Assembly (NCBI RefSeq): GCF_000340435.2
Contig: NZ_CP011883.2
Coordinates: forward strand, 1,968,687-2,032,686
Direction of reading: 5' to 3'
Source of the DNA: Mycobacterium haemophilum DSM 44634
Lineage (GTDB): Bacteria > Actinomycetota > Actinomycetes > Mycobacteriales > Mycobacteriaceae
Length of the DNA stretch: 64,000 nucleotides
Below, piece by piece: positions 15,383 through 25,526 of this stretch. Position numbers and translations under genes: made by a program. Below the pieces are notes generated by a model. The model made no database searches and was not told the origin of the DNA. It was given only the letters and a program-made list of their open reading frames with translations. Numbering within the stretch: the stretch's first letter is position 1; each line of letters opens with the position of its first letter.

Positions 15383-16675
15383 GTGTCCGCCGAACTGAGT
15401 AAAAGCCCCGGGACCCCACCGGTGTCTGCGGTTGACATTGACGGTGCGGCGAAGCGGATCGCGCCGGTGGTCACGCCTACCCCGTTGCAGCTCAGCGATC
15501 GGTTGTCGGCGATCACCGGTGCGGCGGTGTACCTCAAGCGTGAAGACCTGCAGACGGTGCGCTCTTACAAGCTGCGCGGCGCCTACAACCTGTTGGTGCA
15601 GCTGACCGCCGAGGAGATCGCCGCCGGCGTGGTGTGTTCCTCGGCGGGTAACCATGCGCAGGGTTTCGCGTATGCGTGTCGGTCATTGGGTGTGCACGGC
15701 CGTGTCTATGTCCCCGCCAAGACACCCAAACAAAAGCGGGACCGGATCCGCTACCACGGTGGGGAATTCATCGAGCTGATAATCGGGGGATCAACCTACG
15801 ATCTTGCCGCTGCCGCGGCGATCGCCGACGTCGAACGCACCGGCGCGACGTTGGTACCGCCGTATGACGACGCCCGCACCATCGCGGGTCAGGGCACCAT
15901 TGCCGTCGAAGTGCTGGCGCAACTCGCCCCGCTCGTTGGGGAGCCTGACCTAGTGGTGGTCCCGGTGGGCGGCGGCGGCTGCATCGCCGGCATGACCGCC
16001 TACCTGGCCGAGCGGACGACGAACACCGCGGTGCTCGGTGTCGAGCCGGCCGGTGCCGCGGCGATGATGGCCGCGCTGGCCGCGGGCGAGCCGGTGACAC
16101 TGGACTACGTCGACCAGTTCGTGGACGGCGCCGCGGTGAACCGGGCGGGAACGTTGACCTACGCCGCGTTGGCTGCCGCCGGTGACATGGTGTCCATCAC
16201 CACCGTCGACGAGGGAGCGGTGTGCACCGCGATGCTCGACCTTTACCAGAACGAGGGCATCGTCGCTGAGCCGGCGGGCGCGCTGTCGGTAGCCGGGCTG
16301 CTGGAAACCGATATTGAGCCCGGGTCCACCGTGGTTTGTCTGATCTCGGGCGGCAACAACGACGTATTGCGCTACGGCGAGGTGTTGGAGCGTTCGCTGA
16401 TCCACCTCGGCCTCAAACACTATTTCCTGGTTGACTTCCCGCAGGAGCCCGGTGCGTTGCGCCGTTTCCTGGACGAGGTGCTCGGACCCAACGACGACAT
16501 CACCTTGTTCGAGTACGTCAAACGAAACAACCGAGAGACCGGCGAGGCGCTGGTGGGTATCCAGCTGGGATCGGCCGCGGACCTAGACGGCCTGCTGGCC
16601 CGGATGTACGCAACCGAAATTCACGTCGAAACCCTGCAGCCCGGTTCGCCGGCGTACCGCTACCTGCTGCTGTAG
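15383..16675 (+). CDS. ilvA: Threonine dehydratase (biosynthetic threonine deaminase)
   Basis: PLP enzyme that deaminates threonine to 2-oxobutyrate, the first step to isoleucine. In the 430-residue protein, the PLP lysine is in RSYKLRGAYN (about Lys63), the phosphate-binding glycine loop is VGGGGCIAG, and SSAGNHAQG is the substrate loop. A single ACT-like regulatory domain (from about residue 340, HYFLVDFPQEPGALRRFL) suggests feedback control by isoleucine. GTG 15383 is the only reasonable start and matches the M. tuberculosis N-terminus MSAELS. In M. tuberculosis vapBC11 follows; here that pair is absent. Confidence 0.95.
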   Translation: MSAELSKSPGTPPVSAVDIDGAAKRIAPVVTPTPLQLSDRLSAITGAAVYLKREDLQTVRSYKLRGAYNLLVQLTAEEIAAGVVCSSAGNHAQGFAYACRSLGVHGRVYVPAKTPKQKRDRIRYHGGEFIELIIGGSTYDLAAAAAIADVERTGATLVPPYDDARTIAGQGTIAVEVLAQLAPLVGEPDLVVVPVGGGGCIAGMTAYLAERTTNTAVLGVEPAGAAAMMAALAAGEPVTLDYVDQFVDGAAVNRAGTLTYAALAAAGDMVSITTVDEGAVCTAMLDLYQNEGIVAEPAGALSVAGLLETDIEPGSTVVCLISGGNNDVLRYGEVLERSLIHLGLKHYFLVDFPQEPGALRRFLDEVLGPNDDITLFEYVKRNNRETGEALVGIQLGSAADLDGLLARMYATEIHVETLQPGSPAYRYLLL

Positions 16676-16706
16676 GCGGCTCTAGGCGGCGAGCGTCCGC
16701 AGTTGT

Positions 16707-16724
16707 ACACGCTTTACGGCGTGT
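16707..16724. terminator. Short hairpin after ilvA
   Basis: ACACGC (16707-16712) and GCGTGT (16719-16724) form a perfect 6-bp stem with a 6-base loop, 32 bases after the ilvA stop. It lacks a T-run and may be a mycobacterial-type terminator or a leftover repeat. Confidence 0.3.
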
Positions 16725-16757
16725 CGCCGTGCAGACACGCGCGCTCACGGCCGGCGA

Positions 16758-16907
16758 GTGGCATGTCAAGGCCGAGTCTTCGACTACGCGTGCGGCGCCC
16801 ACCACGACCGCGGGCTCAACGTCTGGATCCCGGTACCCGACGAGACGGTCTGCATCACCGACGCAGTTGCTGAGGCGGTGCATCGTATCGGCCATTCCAG
16901 TGTGTAA
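16758..16907 (+). pseudogene. Short gene remnant between ilvA and treZ
   Basis: A 49-codon frame from GTG 16758 to TAA 16905-16907 reads like real protein in the middle (ACGAHHDRGLNVWIPVPDET). The GLNVWIPVPDET stretch recalls the C-terminal part of MocR/GntR-type aminotransferase-like regulators, but I cannot confirm this. It has no ribosome-binding site and ends three bases before the treZ stop. It lies where M. tuberculosis has vapBC11; it does not resemble VapB or VapC. It is most likely the trace of a deleted gene. Confidence 0.35.
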
Positions 16908-16910
16908 GGG

Positions 16911-18656
16911 TTACTTACCGCGCAGTATCGCAAACGAGTGCGCAGGCAATGCCGTGCTCGTCGCACCGAGGATCGGCGAATCCCAGGCCAGTATCAGATC
17001 ACCGTTGACCGGCACCCGAATTGCCTCGGTGCCCAGATTGCAGGCGATCACAAGCCGGTTGCGGCGCATCACGATCCAGCGTTGGTCTTCGTCGTAGTCA
17101 ACGATGAGGTGTTCCAGCCAAGGATCGGCCAGGTCAGGCTCGCTGCGCCGCAAGGCAATCAGATCGCGATAAAGCTTATGCAGCCGCGCGTGTTCGCCGG
17201 AGCCGACCTCGTCCCAGTTCAGCTTGGAGTGCTGGAATGTCTGCGGATCCTGCGGATCGGGAATCTCGTCGGAATGCCAACCATGCTCGGCGAACTCGGC
17301 TTTACGTCCCTCGGCGGTGGCCAGCGCCAGCTCCGGTTCGGGATGTGAGCTGAAGAACTGGAACGGGGTCGACGCCCCCCACTCTTCTCCCATGAAAAGC
17401 ATTGAAGTATACGGTGATCCGAGTGCTAGCGCGGCCTTGATCGCCAGCTGGCCGGCGTTCAGGTACTGCGATGGTCGGTCCCCGAGGGCGCGGTTGCCGA
17501 CCTGATCATGGGTACAGGTGTAGACGATGAGCCTGCTAGCCGGAATCCCTGATAGTTCTGTCGTATCCAGCGGCCGCCCGTGGCGTCGCCGTCGGAACGA
17601 CGAATAGGTGCCGGCGTGGAAGAAGCCGTGCCGCAGTGTGTGTGCCAAGGTGGCCAAGGAGTCAGAGTGGGCGCCGAAGTCCGCATAATATCCCTGACGT
17701 TCGCCGGATACTGCGGTGTGGATGGCGTGATGGATGTCGTCGTCCCATTGCGCGGTCATCCCGTAACCGCCTCGATCGGGCGACGTGATCAGCCGCGGAT
17801 CGTTGAGGTCGCTTTCGGCGACCAGCGACAGCGGGCGACCCAACTGTTCTGACAGCCAGCGGGTCTCGGTGGCGAGTTCCTCGAGGATATGAATGGCAGT
17901 GGTGTCCACCAGGGCGTGCACAGCGTCCAGCCGTAGGCCGTCGGCGTGAAAGTCGCGCATCCAGCGCAGCGCACATCCGATAATGTAGCGGCGCACCTCG
18001 TCGGAGTCGGCGTCGGCAATGTTGACGCCTTCCCCCCACGGGTTGCTAGCCGACGAGAGGTATGGGCCGAACCGCGGCAGGTAGTTGCCCGACGGACCGA
18101 AGTGGTTGAACACTGCGTCGATCAAGACGCCCAAACCATGGGTGTGGCAGGCGTCAACGAATGCGACGAGGCCCTCGGGGCCGCCGTAGGGCTCGTGCAC
18201 GCTGTACCACAGCACACCGTCGTATCCCCAGCCGTGGCTGCCCGAAAAGGAATTGACCGGCATCAGCTCGACGAAGTCGATCCCGAGATCGACTAAGTAG
18301 TCCAACTTTTCGATGGCTGACTCGAAGGTGCCAACCGGGGTGAAGGTGCCGACGTGGAGCTCGTAGATCACCGCGCCTTCGACGGACCGGCCCGACCATC
18401 CGCTATCGGTCCAGGCTCCATCCGACGCCGACCATAGCTGCGAGCGGGCGTGCACCCCGTCAGGTTGGCGGGCCGATCGCGGATCGGGCAGGACGGCCGG
18501 GTCATCGTCGAGCAGATATCCGTAGCGAGCCTCAGGTGCCGCCGCGACGGTCGTATGCCACCAGCCGTCATCAGAGCGCCTCATCGTGTGCACCGCGCCG
18601 TCGACGTCGAGCCGCACCAGCTCGGGTTTAGGTGCCCAGACCCGGAATTCAGCCAT
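16911..18656 (-). CDS. treZ: Maltooligosyltrehalose trehalohydrolase
   Basis: Releases trehalose from the end of maltooligosyltrehalose made by TreY. It has 581 residues: an N-terminal beta-sandwich (EFRVWAPKP onward, about 1-90), then a GH13 catalytic barrel with the nucleophile Asp in DGLRLDAVHALVD, the acid Glu in LSLVAESDLND and the third Asp after YTCTHDQVGNR. ATG 18656 gives MAEFRVWAPKP as in M. tuberculosis; the open frame extends further up inside treY but has no resemblance there. It overlaps the treY stop by 8 bases, indicating translational coupling in the treX-treY-treZ operon. Confidence 0.95.
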   Translation of the reverse strand: MAEFRVWAPKPELVRLDVDGAVHTMRRSDDGWWHTTVAAAPEARYGYLLDDDPAVLPDPRSARQPDGVHARSQLWSASDGAWTDSGWSGRSVEGAVIYELHVGTFTPVGTFESAIEKLDYLVDLGIDFVELMPVNSFSGSHGWGYDGVLWYSVHEPYGGPEGLVAFVDACHTHGLGVLIDAVFNHFGPSGNYLPRFGPYLSSASNPWGEGVNIADADSDEVRRYIIGCALRWMRDFHADGLRLDAVHALVDTTAIHILEELATETRWLSEQLGRPLSLVAESDLNDPRLITSPDRGGYGMTAQWDDDIHHAIHTAVSGERQGYYADFGAHSDSLATLAHTLRHGFFHAGTYSSFRRRRHGRPLDTTELSGIPASRLIVYTCTHDQVGNRALGDRPSQYLNAGQLAIKAALALGSPYTSMLFMGEEWGASTPFQFFSSHPEPELALATAEGRKAEFAEHGWHSDEIPDPQDPQTFQHSKLNWDEVGSGEHARLHKLYRDLIALRRSEPDLADPWLEHLIVDYDEDQRWIVMRRNRLVIACNLGTEAIRVPVNGDLILAWDSPILGATSTALPAHSFAILRGK

Positions 18657-20961
18657 GCGTGCGCTCCAAGACGACGACAGGCAGGTCCGCGAACAACTGG
18701 TTAGCCGGTGTCGGCCCACTAGCCCGCGCGCCGGTGAGGGCATCGGTCCACAGGCCCTCGGGTATCGGCAGCAGGGTGTCACCCCAGCCCGTTTCGGTCA
18801 ACCGCACCGTCCAGCGGGTCACCGCGACCAGAATGTCCGCGCCGCGGCGGAACGCCACTATGTGATCGCGGGCTGAGCCGGTCGCCAGTACCGGAAGATA
18901 TCGGCCACGCAGAAAGCTGTCCGGACGACGGCGCCGTAGCCGAAGCGCCGTGGTGACGACCCGAATCTTGGGATGCTGCATTGCCTTCAGTGCCGCCCGC
19001 CGAGCGGCGTAGTCGACCGGGCGGCGGTTATCCGGGTCGACCAAGCTGTCGTCCCACAGCTCACAGCCCTGGTAGACATCGGGTATACCGGGCACGGTCA
19101 GCGCGAGCAACTTCTGGCCGAGCGCATCGCTTTCGGCGTGCGAATGAAGTTGGACAACAAGCTCAGTCAGCGCGTTCGCCAGCGGCCCGTCGAGGACAGT
19201 ATCGAGCCACCGGTGCACCTTGTCCTCGAAAGCGACGTTGGGGCCGTTCCATGAGGTGTGCCAGGCCGCTTCTCTGATGCTCTTTTCGGCGTAGCCGTGC
19301 AGTCGTTCCCGCAGCTGGCCGCTGACCTCTCCGCTCACCGGCCACACCCCGAAGATGTTCTGCAGGAGAAACTGTGCGGTTGCGACATCGGGGGAGGGGG
19401 CAAGGGCCTCGGCGCGTGTGAGGAACTCTGACCACAGTGACGGCACCTGGGACAGCACGCCGATTCGCGCTCGCACATCCTCGCTACGCTTGGTGTCGTG
19501 CGTAGACAGCGTCGTCATCGTCTGCGGCCACAATCGGGCGCGGGTGGCGGCGCTGTGATGAAACTCTGCGGCGCCGACACCAAACCGCTGTGGTGCACCG
19601 CCCACTTCGTTGAGTGATACCAGCCGGGCGTCACGGTAGAACAAACAATCCTCGGCCGCTTTGGCGGTCACCGCGCCGCAGAGCTGCTGCAGGCGCGCGG
19701 CAGGCTCACCGTCGCGCGCCAAGGCAGTGGCGATCACCTGCAATGCTGGCTCCAATTGTGGTGTTGTCACGTATGTTTCGGCGAAGGCAGCGGAAAGCAT
19801 CGTCGACTGGCCAGGATAATCGCAGCGGTATGCCGCGATATGACTGAGCAGTGCGGCCACCGCGTCGGGCAGTAACGGATGATCGGTGTCCGATGCCGCG
19901 GCGATGCAGCGTCGCAACCTGTGCAGCTCACTGGCCAGAGTGTCGGTAGCCACGCGGAGCTTGAGCTCCGCCAACATTTTTGGCATAGCGTGATAATCCA
20001 CGCCGGCGGACCCAACGAGCGCCGTCAGCGCAGGCTCCCCAGTCGGATCGATAAAGACTCCGCCCACTTCTCGCAGCACGTCATAGCCGGTGGTGCCGGC
20101 GACCGGCAGGCTGGGCTCCAGCGCCTCGTCGACGGCTAGGATCTTCTCGATCACGATCCAGGCGTTCGGGCCGAGCAGCTCTCGCAACCAATGTAAATAC
20201 CGGTAGGGATCTGACAAACCGTCGGGGTGGTCGATACGCACGCCGTCGACGAGTCCTTCGGTGAACCAGCGCGCGACTTCGGCGTGGCTAGCGTCGAACA
20301 CCGCGCGATCTTCCTGTCGCAGCCCGGCCAGCGAGGTGATCGAAAAGAAACGGCGATAACCGCAGACCCCGCGCCGCCACCCCACCAGCCGGTAATGTTG
20401 GCGGTCGTGCACCTGCGCGCCGCTGTCAGTGTCGGTTCGGGGGCCGGTGCCGGGGGCGATCGGCAACGCTAGATCGCCCAGCTGCAGCAAGTCCCCGTCA
20501 ACTTTCAAGTCGCCGATATCATCGTCGGAACCCAACAGCGGCAGCACGATTCGGCCCTGCGCGTCAAGGTCCCAGTCGATGTCGAAGAACGTTGCGTAGG
20601 CGGAATTCCGGCCGTGCTGTAAGACGTCCCACCACCACGGGTTTTGTCCGGGCTTGTCGATTCCGACGTGGTTGGGCACGATGTCGACGACCAGGCCCAT
20701 ACCGCGCGCCCGCGCCGCGGCCGCCAGCCGCGCCAGGCCATCGGGACCGCCGAGCTCTGCGGACACCGTCGTCGGGTCGGTGACGTCGTACCCGTGGCTG
20801 GACCCGTGGACCGCGGTCATGATCGGGGATAGGTACAGATGCGTCACCCCGAGCTCGTCGAAATAGTCCAGCTGGTCTTCGGCGTCAGCGAAGGTGAACC
20901 CAAATCCGCTGGACGGACCACGCAGCTGCAACCGGTAGGTGGAAAGCACCGGAAAAGCCAT
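18649..20961 (-). CDS. treY: Maltooligosyltrehalose synthase
   Basis: Converts the reducing-end alpha-1,4 link of a glucan into an alpha,alpha-1,1 link (intramolecular transglucosylation). It is 770 residues, the usual length for TreY. GH13 features are the early STYRLQL, VVDIVPNHVG (region I), VDGVRIDHPDGL with the nucleophile Asp (region II), the acid Glu in WIVIEKIL (region III) and TLSTHDTKRSEDVRARI (region IV). The start ATG 20961 follows the treX stop by 3 bases. The product feeds TreZ; with TreX this forms the glycogen-to-trehalose route. Confidence 0.95.
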   Translation of the reverse strand: MAFPVLSTYRLQLRGPSSGFGFTFADAEDQLDYFDELGVTHLYLSPIMTAVHGSSHGYDVTDPTTVSAELGGPDGLARLAAAARARGMGLVVDIVPNHVGIDKPGQNPWWWDVLQHGRNSAYATFFDIDWDLDAQGRIVLPLLGSDDDIGDLKVDGDLLQLGDLALPIAPGTGPRTDTDSGAQVHDRQHYRLVGWRRGVCGYRRFFSITSLAGLRQEDRAVFDASHAEVARWFTEGLVDGVRIDHPDGLSDPYRYLHWLRELLGPNAWIVIEKILAVDEALEPSLPVAGTTGYDVLREVGGVFIDPTGEPALTALVGSAGVDYHAMPKMLAELKLRVATDTLASELHRLRRCIAAASDTDHPLLPDAVAALLSHIAAYRCDYPGQSTMLSAAFAETYVTTPQLEPALQVIATALARDGEPAARLQQLCGAVTAKAAEDCLFYRDARLVSLNEVGGAPQRFGVGAAEFHHSAATRARLWPQTMTTLSTHDTKRSEDVRARIGVLSQVPSLWSEFLTRAEALAPSPDVATAQFLLQNIFGVWPVSGEVSGQLRERLHGYAEKSIREAAWHTSWNGPNVAFEDKVHRWLDTVLDGPLANALTELVVQLHSHAESDALGQKLLALTVPGIPDVYQGCELWDDSLVDPDNRRPVDYAARRAALKAMQHPKIRVVTTALRLRRRRPDSFLRGRYLPVLATGSARDHIVAFRRGADILVAVTRWTVRLTETGWGDTLLPIPEGLWTDALTGARASGPTPANQLFADLPVVVLERTHG

Positions 20962-20964
20962 GTG

Positions 20965-23163
20965 TCAGGCGGTCTTACGGAGCACCAGCAGCGATCGCGC
21001 CGGCACTAAGATGTTTTGCTCGGCTGTCACCGTCAGGTCGGCATCACCGACGGGGTCGTTGGTGTCCAGCTCCACGGTCCACTCTTGCGCGTAGTCTGTG
21101 TGCGGCGTGACGAACTCCATGCCATGATCATGAGCGTTGAAACACAACAGAAATGAGTCGTCGACCACCAGCTCACCGCGGGCGTTGGGCGCGGTAATGG
21201 CGTCGCCGTTCAGAAACACCGCCACGCACTTATCGAAGCCCCTGCCCCAATCCTCGTGTGTCATTTCCTGGCCGGCCGGTGTCAACCAGGCGATATCGCG
21301 GACTTCGTCACCGCTCCGGATTGGTTCTCCCTCGAAGAAACGGCGGCGACGAAACACCGGATGCTGCTTGCGCAAGTGTGTCGCTTTGCGCGCAAAAGCA
21401 AGCAAGTCGGCATTCTTGTCAACCAATGACCAATCCATCCAAGATAATTCGGAGTCTTGGCAGTACACGTTGTTATTGCCCAGTTGGGTACGTCCGATCT
21501 CGTCGCCGTGCGCGATCATGGGCGTTCCTTGGCTGACCATCAAGGTGGCCCACATGTTGCGCATTTGGCGAGCGCGCAGCGCCAGGATTTCGGGGTCGTC
21601 GGTGGGTCCCTCGACGCCGCAATTCCACGAGCGGTTGTGATTTTCTCCGTCGCGGTTGTCTTCGCCGTTGGCTTCGTTGTGTTTCTCGTTGTATGACACC
21701 AAGTCGCCCAGCGTGAATCCATCGTGCGCGGTCACGAAGTTGATACTGGCGCTGGGGCGCCGGCCGGTCGCCTCGTAGAGGTCCGAGGACCCGGTCAGCC
21801 GGGAGGCGAACTCACCGAGGGTGGCCGGCTCGCCCCGCCAGTAGTCGCGCACGGTGTCGCGGTACTTGCCGTTCCATTCGGTCCATAGCCCGGGGAAATT
21901 GCCTACCTGGTAGCCACCTTCGCCGACGTCCCACGGCTCGGCGATCAGCTTGACCTGGCTGACCACCGGATCTTGTTGCACCAGATCGAAGAACGCGCTC
22001 AATCGGTCGACATCGTAGAACTCCCGGGCCAACGTGGACGCCAGGTCGAACCGGAACCCGTCGACGTGCATGTCGAGTACCCAGTAGCGTAGCGAGTCCA
22101 TGATCAGCTGCAGGGTGTGCGGGTGACGGGCATTGAGGCTGTTGCCGGTCCCGGTGAAGTCCTTGTACAGCCGCAGGTCGTCGTCGACAAGCCGGTAATA
22201 GGCGGCGTTGTCGATGCCGCGGAAGTTGATTGTCGGGCCTAGATGGTTGCCTTCGGCGGTGTGGTTATAGACCACGTCGAGGATGACCTCGATATTGGCT
22301 TCGTGCAGGCTGCGCACCATGGTCTTGAACTCGGCTACCGCACTGCGGGCCTGCAGATTCGATGCGTACTGATAATGCGGAGCAAAGAACCCGAATGTGT
22401 TGTAACCCCAGTAGTTTCGTAAGCCTAGCTGTAGCAGTCGCTGGTCGTGCAGGAATTGGTGTACCGGCATCAGCTCAAGAGTGGTGACGTTGAGCGACTT
22501 GAGATGATCGATGATCGCCGGGTGGGCCAACCCGGCGTAGGTGCCGCGGAGTTCTTCGGGGATGCCCGGGTGTGCCTGTGTCATGCCCTTGACATGGGCT
22601 TCATAGATAACGGTCTCGTGGTACGGGATGAGTGGTGCCCGGTCGAACGCCCAGTCGAAGAACGGGTTGATCACCACGCTGGTCATGGTGTGGCCGAGTG
22701 AGTCGACCATCGGGGGAATGCCGGGGTCTGCCGAGTCGCCGTGCGGGTCAACGGCGTCCACGTCGTAGGAGAACAGCGCCTGGCTGAACGTGAAATCACC
22801 GTGGAATGATTTCCCGTACGGGTCGAGCAGCAGCTTGCTTGGGTCACATCGATGGCCGGCCCGCGGATCGAAGGGCCCGTGAACACGAAATCCGTAACGC
22901 TGGCCCGGGGCGATGTTCGGCAAATAGGCATGCCAGACATAGCTGTCCACCTCGTCGAGAGGGATCCGCGACTCGCTGCCGTCGTCGGCGATCAGACACA
23001 AATCAACCTTGTCGGCGATTTCGGAGAATAGCGAAAAGTTGGTGCCAGCGCCGTCATAGGTCGCCCCCAGCGGATAAGCAGTGCCCGGCCACACGTTAGG
23101 TAACGTCGGCTCACGCGCGGCGTCCGAACGTGTCGAAGCCGTAGCTGGATTGTTCGACGACAT
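20965..23163 (-). CDS. treX: Glycogen debranching enzyme (TreX/GlgX family)
   Basis: Hydrolyses alpha-1,6 branch points of glycogen to give linear chains for TreY. The protein is 732 residues with an N-terminal CBM48 domain (YPLGATYDGAGTNFSLFSE onward) and a GH13 barrel. VILDVVYNHTAEG, VDGFRFDLAS (nucleophile Asp), IAEPWDVG (acid Glu) and FVTAHDGFTL (third Asp) mark the active site. ATG 23163 was chosen over the GTG one codon upstream, to match MSSNN of M. tuberculosis. It is about ten residues longer than that homologue near the N-terminus. It is the first gene of the tre operon. Confidence 0.94.
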   Translation of the reverse strand: MSSNNPATASTRSDAAREPTLPNVWPGTAYPLGATYDGAGTNFSLFSEIADKVDLCLIADDGSESRIPLDEVDSYVWHAYLPNIAPGQRYGFRVHGPFDPRAGHRCDPSKLLLDPYGKSFHGDFTFSQALFSYDVDAVDPHGDSADPGIPPMVDSLGHTMTSVVINPFFDWAFDRAPLIPYHETVIYEAHVKGMTQAHPGIPEELRGTYAGLAHPAIIDHLKSLNVTTLELMPVHQFLHDQRLLQLGLRNYWGYNTFGFFAPHYQYASNLQARSAVAEFKTMVRSLHEANIEVILDVVYNHTAEGNHLGPTINFRGIDNAAYYRLVDDDLRLYKDFTGTGNSLNARHPHTLQLIMDSLRYWVLDMHVDGFRFDLASTLAREFYDVDRLSAFFDLVQQDPVVSQVKLIAEPWDVGEGGYQVGNFPGLWTEWNGKYRDTVRDYWRGEPATLGEFASRLTGSSDLYEATGRRPSASINFVTAHDGFTLGDLVSYNEKHNEANGEDNRDGENHNRSWNCGVEGPTDDPEILALRARQMRNMWATLMVSQGTPMIAHGDEIGRTQLGNNNVYCQDSELSWMDWSLVDKNADLLAFARKATHLRKQHPVFRRRRFFEGEPIRSGDEVRDIAWLTPAGQEMTHEDWGRGFDKCVAVFLNGDAITAPNARGELVVDDSFLLCFNAHDHGMEFVTPHTDYAQEWTVELDTNDPVGDADLTVTAEQNILVPARSLLVLRKTA

Positions 23164-23206
23164 CACTCGACCTTATCCGCGTTGGGGTGGGTCCTGGGTG
23201 CGCTAG

Positions 23207-25378
23207 CTACCACCAACCCGTGTTCGCTGCGATCTGCCGGCCGAGCTCGTCGGACAGGGTGCGCACGTAGGTGGGCGACAGGTGGTGAGCGCCATGGTAG
23301 ATCAGCACGTTCCCTTCGACCGCGCGGCAGATATCCGGGCGGCAGATTGCGTCAGACACATCAAGTGGCTTGAGGAGCGGGAACTGCTCGACGAAATCCA
23401 GAGTGGGATTGCGATCGGCCAACACGTTGGAACGCTTGATGCCGCACGACACCGCGTTGCCGCCTTTGGCCAGGCAGTCCGCTGGATTGAACGGTTGGCC
23501 ATTTTTGACTAGCCACGGGGTGTCGCGCATGCCGAGGATAGGAATGTTGTTGTCGGACAACGCTTGCCAGATCCCCAGGTAGGTCGCCGGCATCACGTCG
23601 CCGGCTTTGATGTTCCACGGTCGGGTCGATGTAGTGAACACGTAGTCGGGACGGTCGGAGAGCAACTTGGTCATCGTCGTTTGCACCCACTCGCGGCACT
23701 GCGGGTACGGCGCGTTGTTGCCCATGATCAGCGGGACTTGCTCGGTGGACAACGGGCAGCCCATTTTGAGATAGGTCACCACTTTGAAGTGGTGCAGCTG
23801 CCCAAGCAGGTCCAGCGCAGGTAGCCAGTGTTCTGCGTGCGACCCGCCCGCCAGCGCGATGGTCCGGCTGGCGGTGAGATCGCCGTAGGTGCAGTTGACC
23901 ACGGCCGGGTTGACGAAGTCACTGATGCAGCCGTCCTTGGTGGAGGCCGGCAGGTCGTCCTTGATTTCCAGGACAGTGGGTCGCATCGGCAGGGTGGGTA
24001 CCCGCACGTCGGTGGTCAGGGCACGCGCACCCGGATAGTCCTGGGCATTGAGGGCGCTGAGCTCCTTGCCGGCGGCGCGCAAAACGACGACGTGCTGGCG
24101 CCAGGTGAATGAGGTTGCGGTCAGCGCGACGCCCAGCAACACCACCATTGATCCCAACGCCATCGTCGGCCGGCGCAGGCGCAACTGCCAGCCGGCGGCC
24201 CGGGCGGGCGACGGGCATTCGGTGCTGACGGGTGTGCGGTACCGCAGCGGGTTCTCGACCAGCCGGGTGGTCAGGTACGCCAGCACTCCGGACACCAGCA
24301 GCAGCGCGGCGCCTTCGACGAAATTGGCGTGGTGGTGGCCGGTATAGGACAGCCAGAAGATCAGCAGCGGCCAGTGCCACAAGTACAGCGAGTACGCCAT
24401 CGCACCCAACGCCACCAGCGGCGCGGTCGCTAGCAATCGATTGGGTAGCGGCATGTTGTCGCTGGTACCGGGACCCTGCCGGTTGGCCCCGGCAAGGATC
24501 ATCAGCATCGCGGCCCCGACGGGCACCAATGCCCACGGGCCGGGGAATTCCTTGACACCGTCGATCAAGGCCCCGCAGGACAGGATCGCCGCCAGCGCGA
24601 CGGTGGCGACGACCGTGCGTAGCCAGGCCGGCCAGCGAATATAGGGCACCGCCGCGCCCGCCAGCGCTCCCAGCAGCAACTCCCACGCGCGCGCGAAGCT
24701 GTTGTAGTAGGCCGTGGTTTGGTAAGCCTGATGAGCAAAGATTGCGTACCCGAAGGACGCGATCGTCAACGCGCCCAGCAGCGCCACGAACATGGTCCGC
24801 AGCTGGGTACCCAGTGGGCGCCTAAAGAGGTAGGCACATCCGGCAACAAGCAGCAGGAAGGCGATGTAGAACTGCCCCTGCACGGACATTGACCAGATGT
24901 GCTGTAACGGGCTGACGGCCTCGCCTGCCCGCAGATAGTTGGACGCCGTGCCGGCCAGCTCCCAGTTCTGGTAGTAGCCCAAACTGGCTAGGCTCTGGTC
25001 GGCGAACGTCTCCCAGCGAGTCTGTGGTTGCACCACGACGGTGAGCAACGCGCAGCCGGCGAGCATCACGACCAGAGCCGGAAGCAGCCGACGGACCAGC
25101 CGGATCGTTTCGGCTACCGGCGACAGCGAGGGGACCGGGTTGAGCGCGGCGCGAAGGATCTTGCCGCCGAAAAAGAACCCGGACAGCGCCAGAAACACGT
25201 CCACGCCGCCAGAAACCCGACCGAACCAGACGTGGAATATGGCGACCAACGCGATCGCGATACCGCGTAAGCCGTCGAGATCGTGGCGATAGAACCCCGA
25301 GGGCCCCGCAGCGCGCGCTGCTGGAGTAACGGGCTTCGCGGTGGCGACCGGTGGCGAAGGCGGTGACAGGGTCTGCAT
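23207..25378 (-). CDS. Membrane acyltransferase, OafA type (acyltransferase-3 plus SGNH domain)
   Basis: A 723-residue protein of two parts. The N-terminal acyltransferase-3 domain (about residues 30-400) has some ten membrane segments and the conserved DLDGLRGIAIALVAIFH region with its catalytic-type His. The C-terminal SGNH-hydrolase-like domain (about 480-723) begins with IALAGGSHAEHW and ends with the histidine-containing HGAHHLSP motif. Such OafA/PatB-like proteins transfer acyl groups to cell-envelope sugars on the outer side of the membrane. The acceptor is not known for the M. tuberculosis homologue Rv1565c. It lies 43 bases upstream of treX and may share its transcript. Confidence 0.92.
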   Translation of the reverse strand: MQTLSPPSPPVATAKPVTPAARAAGPSGFYRHDLDGLRGIAIALVAIFHVWFGRVSGGVDVFLALSGFFFGGKILRAALNPVPSLSPVAETIRLVRRLLPALVVMLAGCALLTVVVQPQTRWETFADQSLASLGYYQNWELAGTASNYLRAGEAVSPLQHIWSMSVQGQFYIAFLLLVAGCAYLFRRPLGTQLRTMFVALLGALTIASFGYAIFAHQAYQTTAYYNSFARAWELLLGALAGAAVPYIRWPAWLRTVVATVALAAILSCGALIDGVKEFPGPWALVPVGAAMLMILAGANRQGPGTSDNMPLPNRLLATAPLVALGAMAYSLYLWHWPLLIFWLSYTGHHHANFVEGAALLLVSGVLAYLTTRLVENPLRYRTPVSTECPSPARAAGWQLRLRRPTMALGSMVVLLGVALTATSFTWRQHVVVLRAAGKELSALNAQDYPGARALTTDVRVPTLPMRPTVLEIKDDLPASTKDGCISDFVNPAVVNCTYGDLTASRTIALAGGSHAEHWLPALDLLGQLHHFKVVTYLKMGCPLSTEQVPLIMGNNAPYPQCREWVQTTMTKLLSDRPDYVFTTSTRPWNIKAGDVMPATYLGIWQALSDNNIPILGMRDTPWLVKNGQPFNPADCLAKGGNAVSCGIKRSNVLADRNPTLDFVEQFPLLKPLDVSDAICRPDICRAVEGNVLIYHGAHHLSPTYVRTLSDELGRQIAANTGWW

Positions 25379-25526
25379 GATTGACCGCCAATTTACCGAA
25401 GACCGCCACCTGCTCCTGACTGCGCGCGCTCCGGGCGAGGCGGCTCATCGGATTCGCTGAACATCGATGCCGTCAGCGAGGGAGCAGGTGGCGGTGTTCG
25501 GCGGGCCGAGCAAGTCCCGGGAAGGG

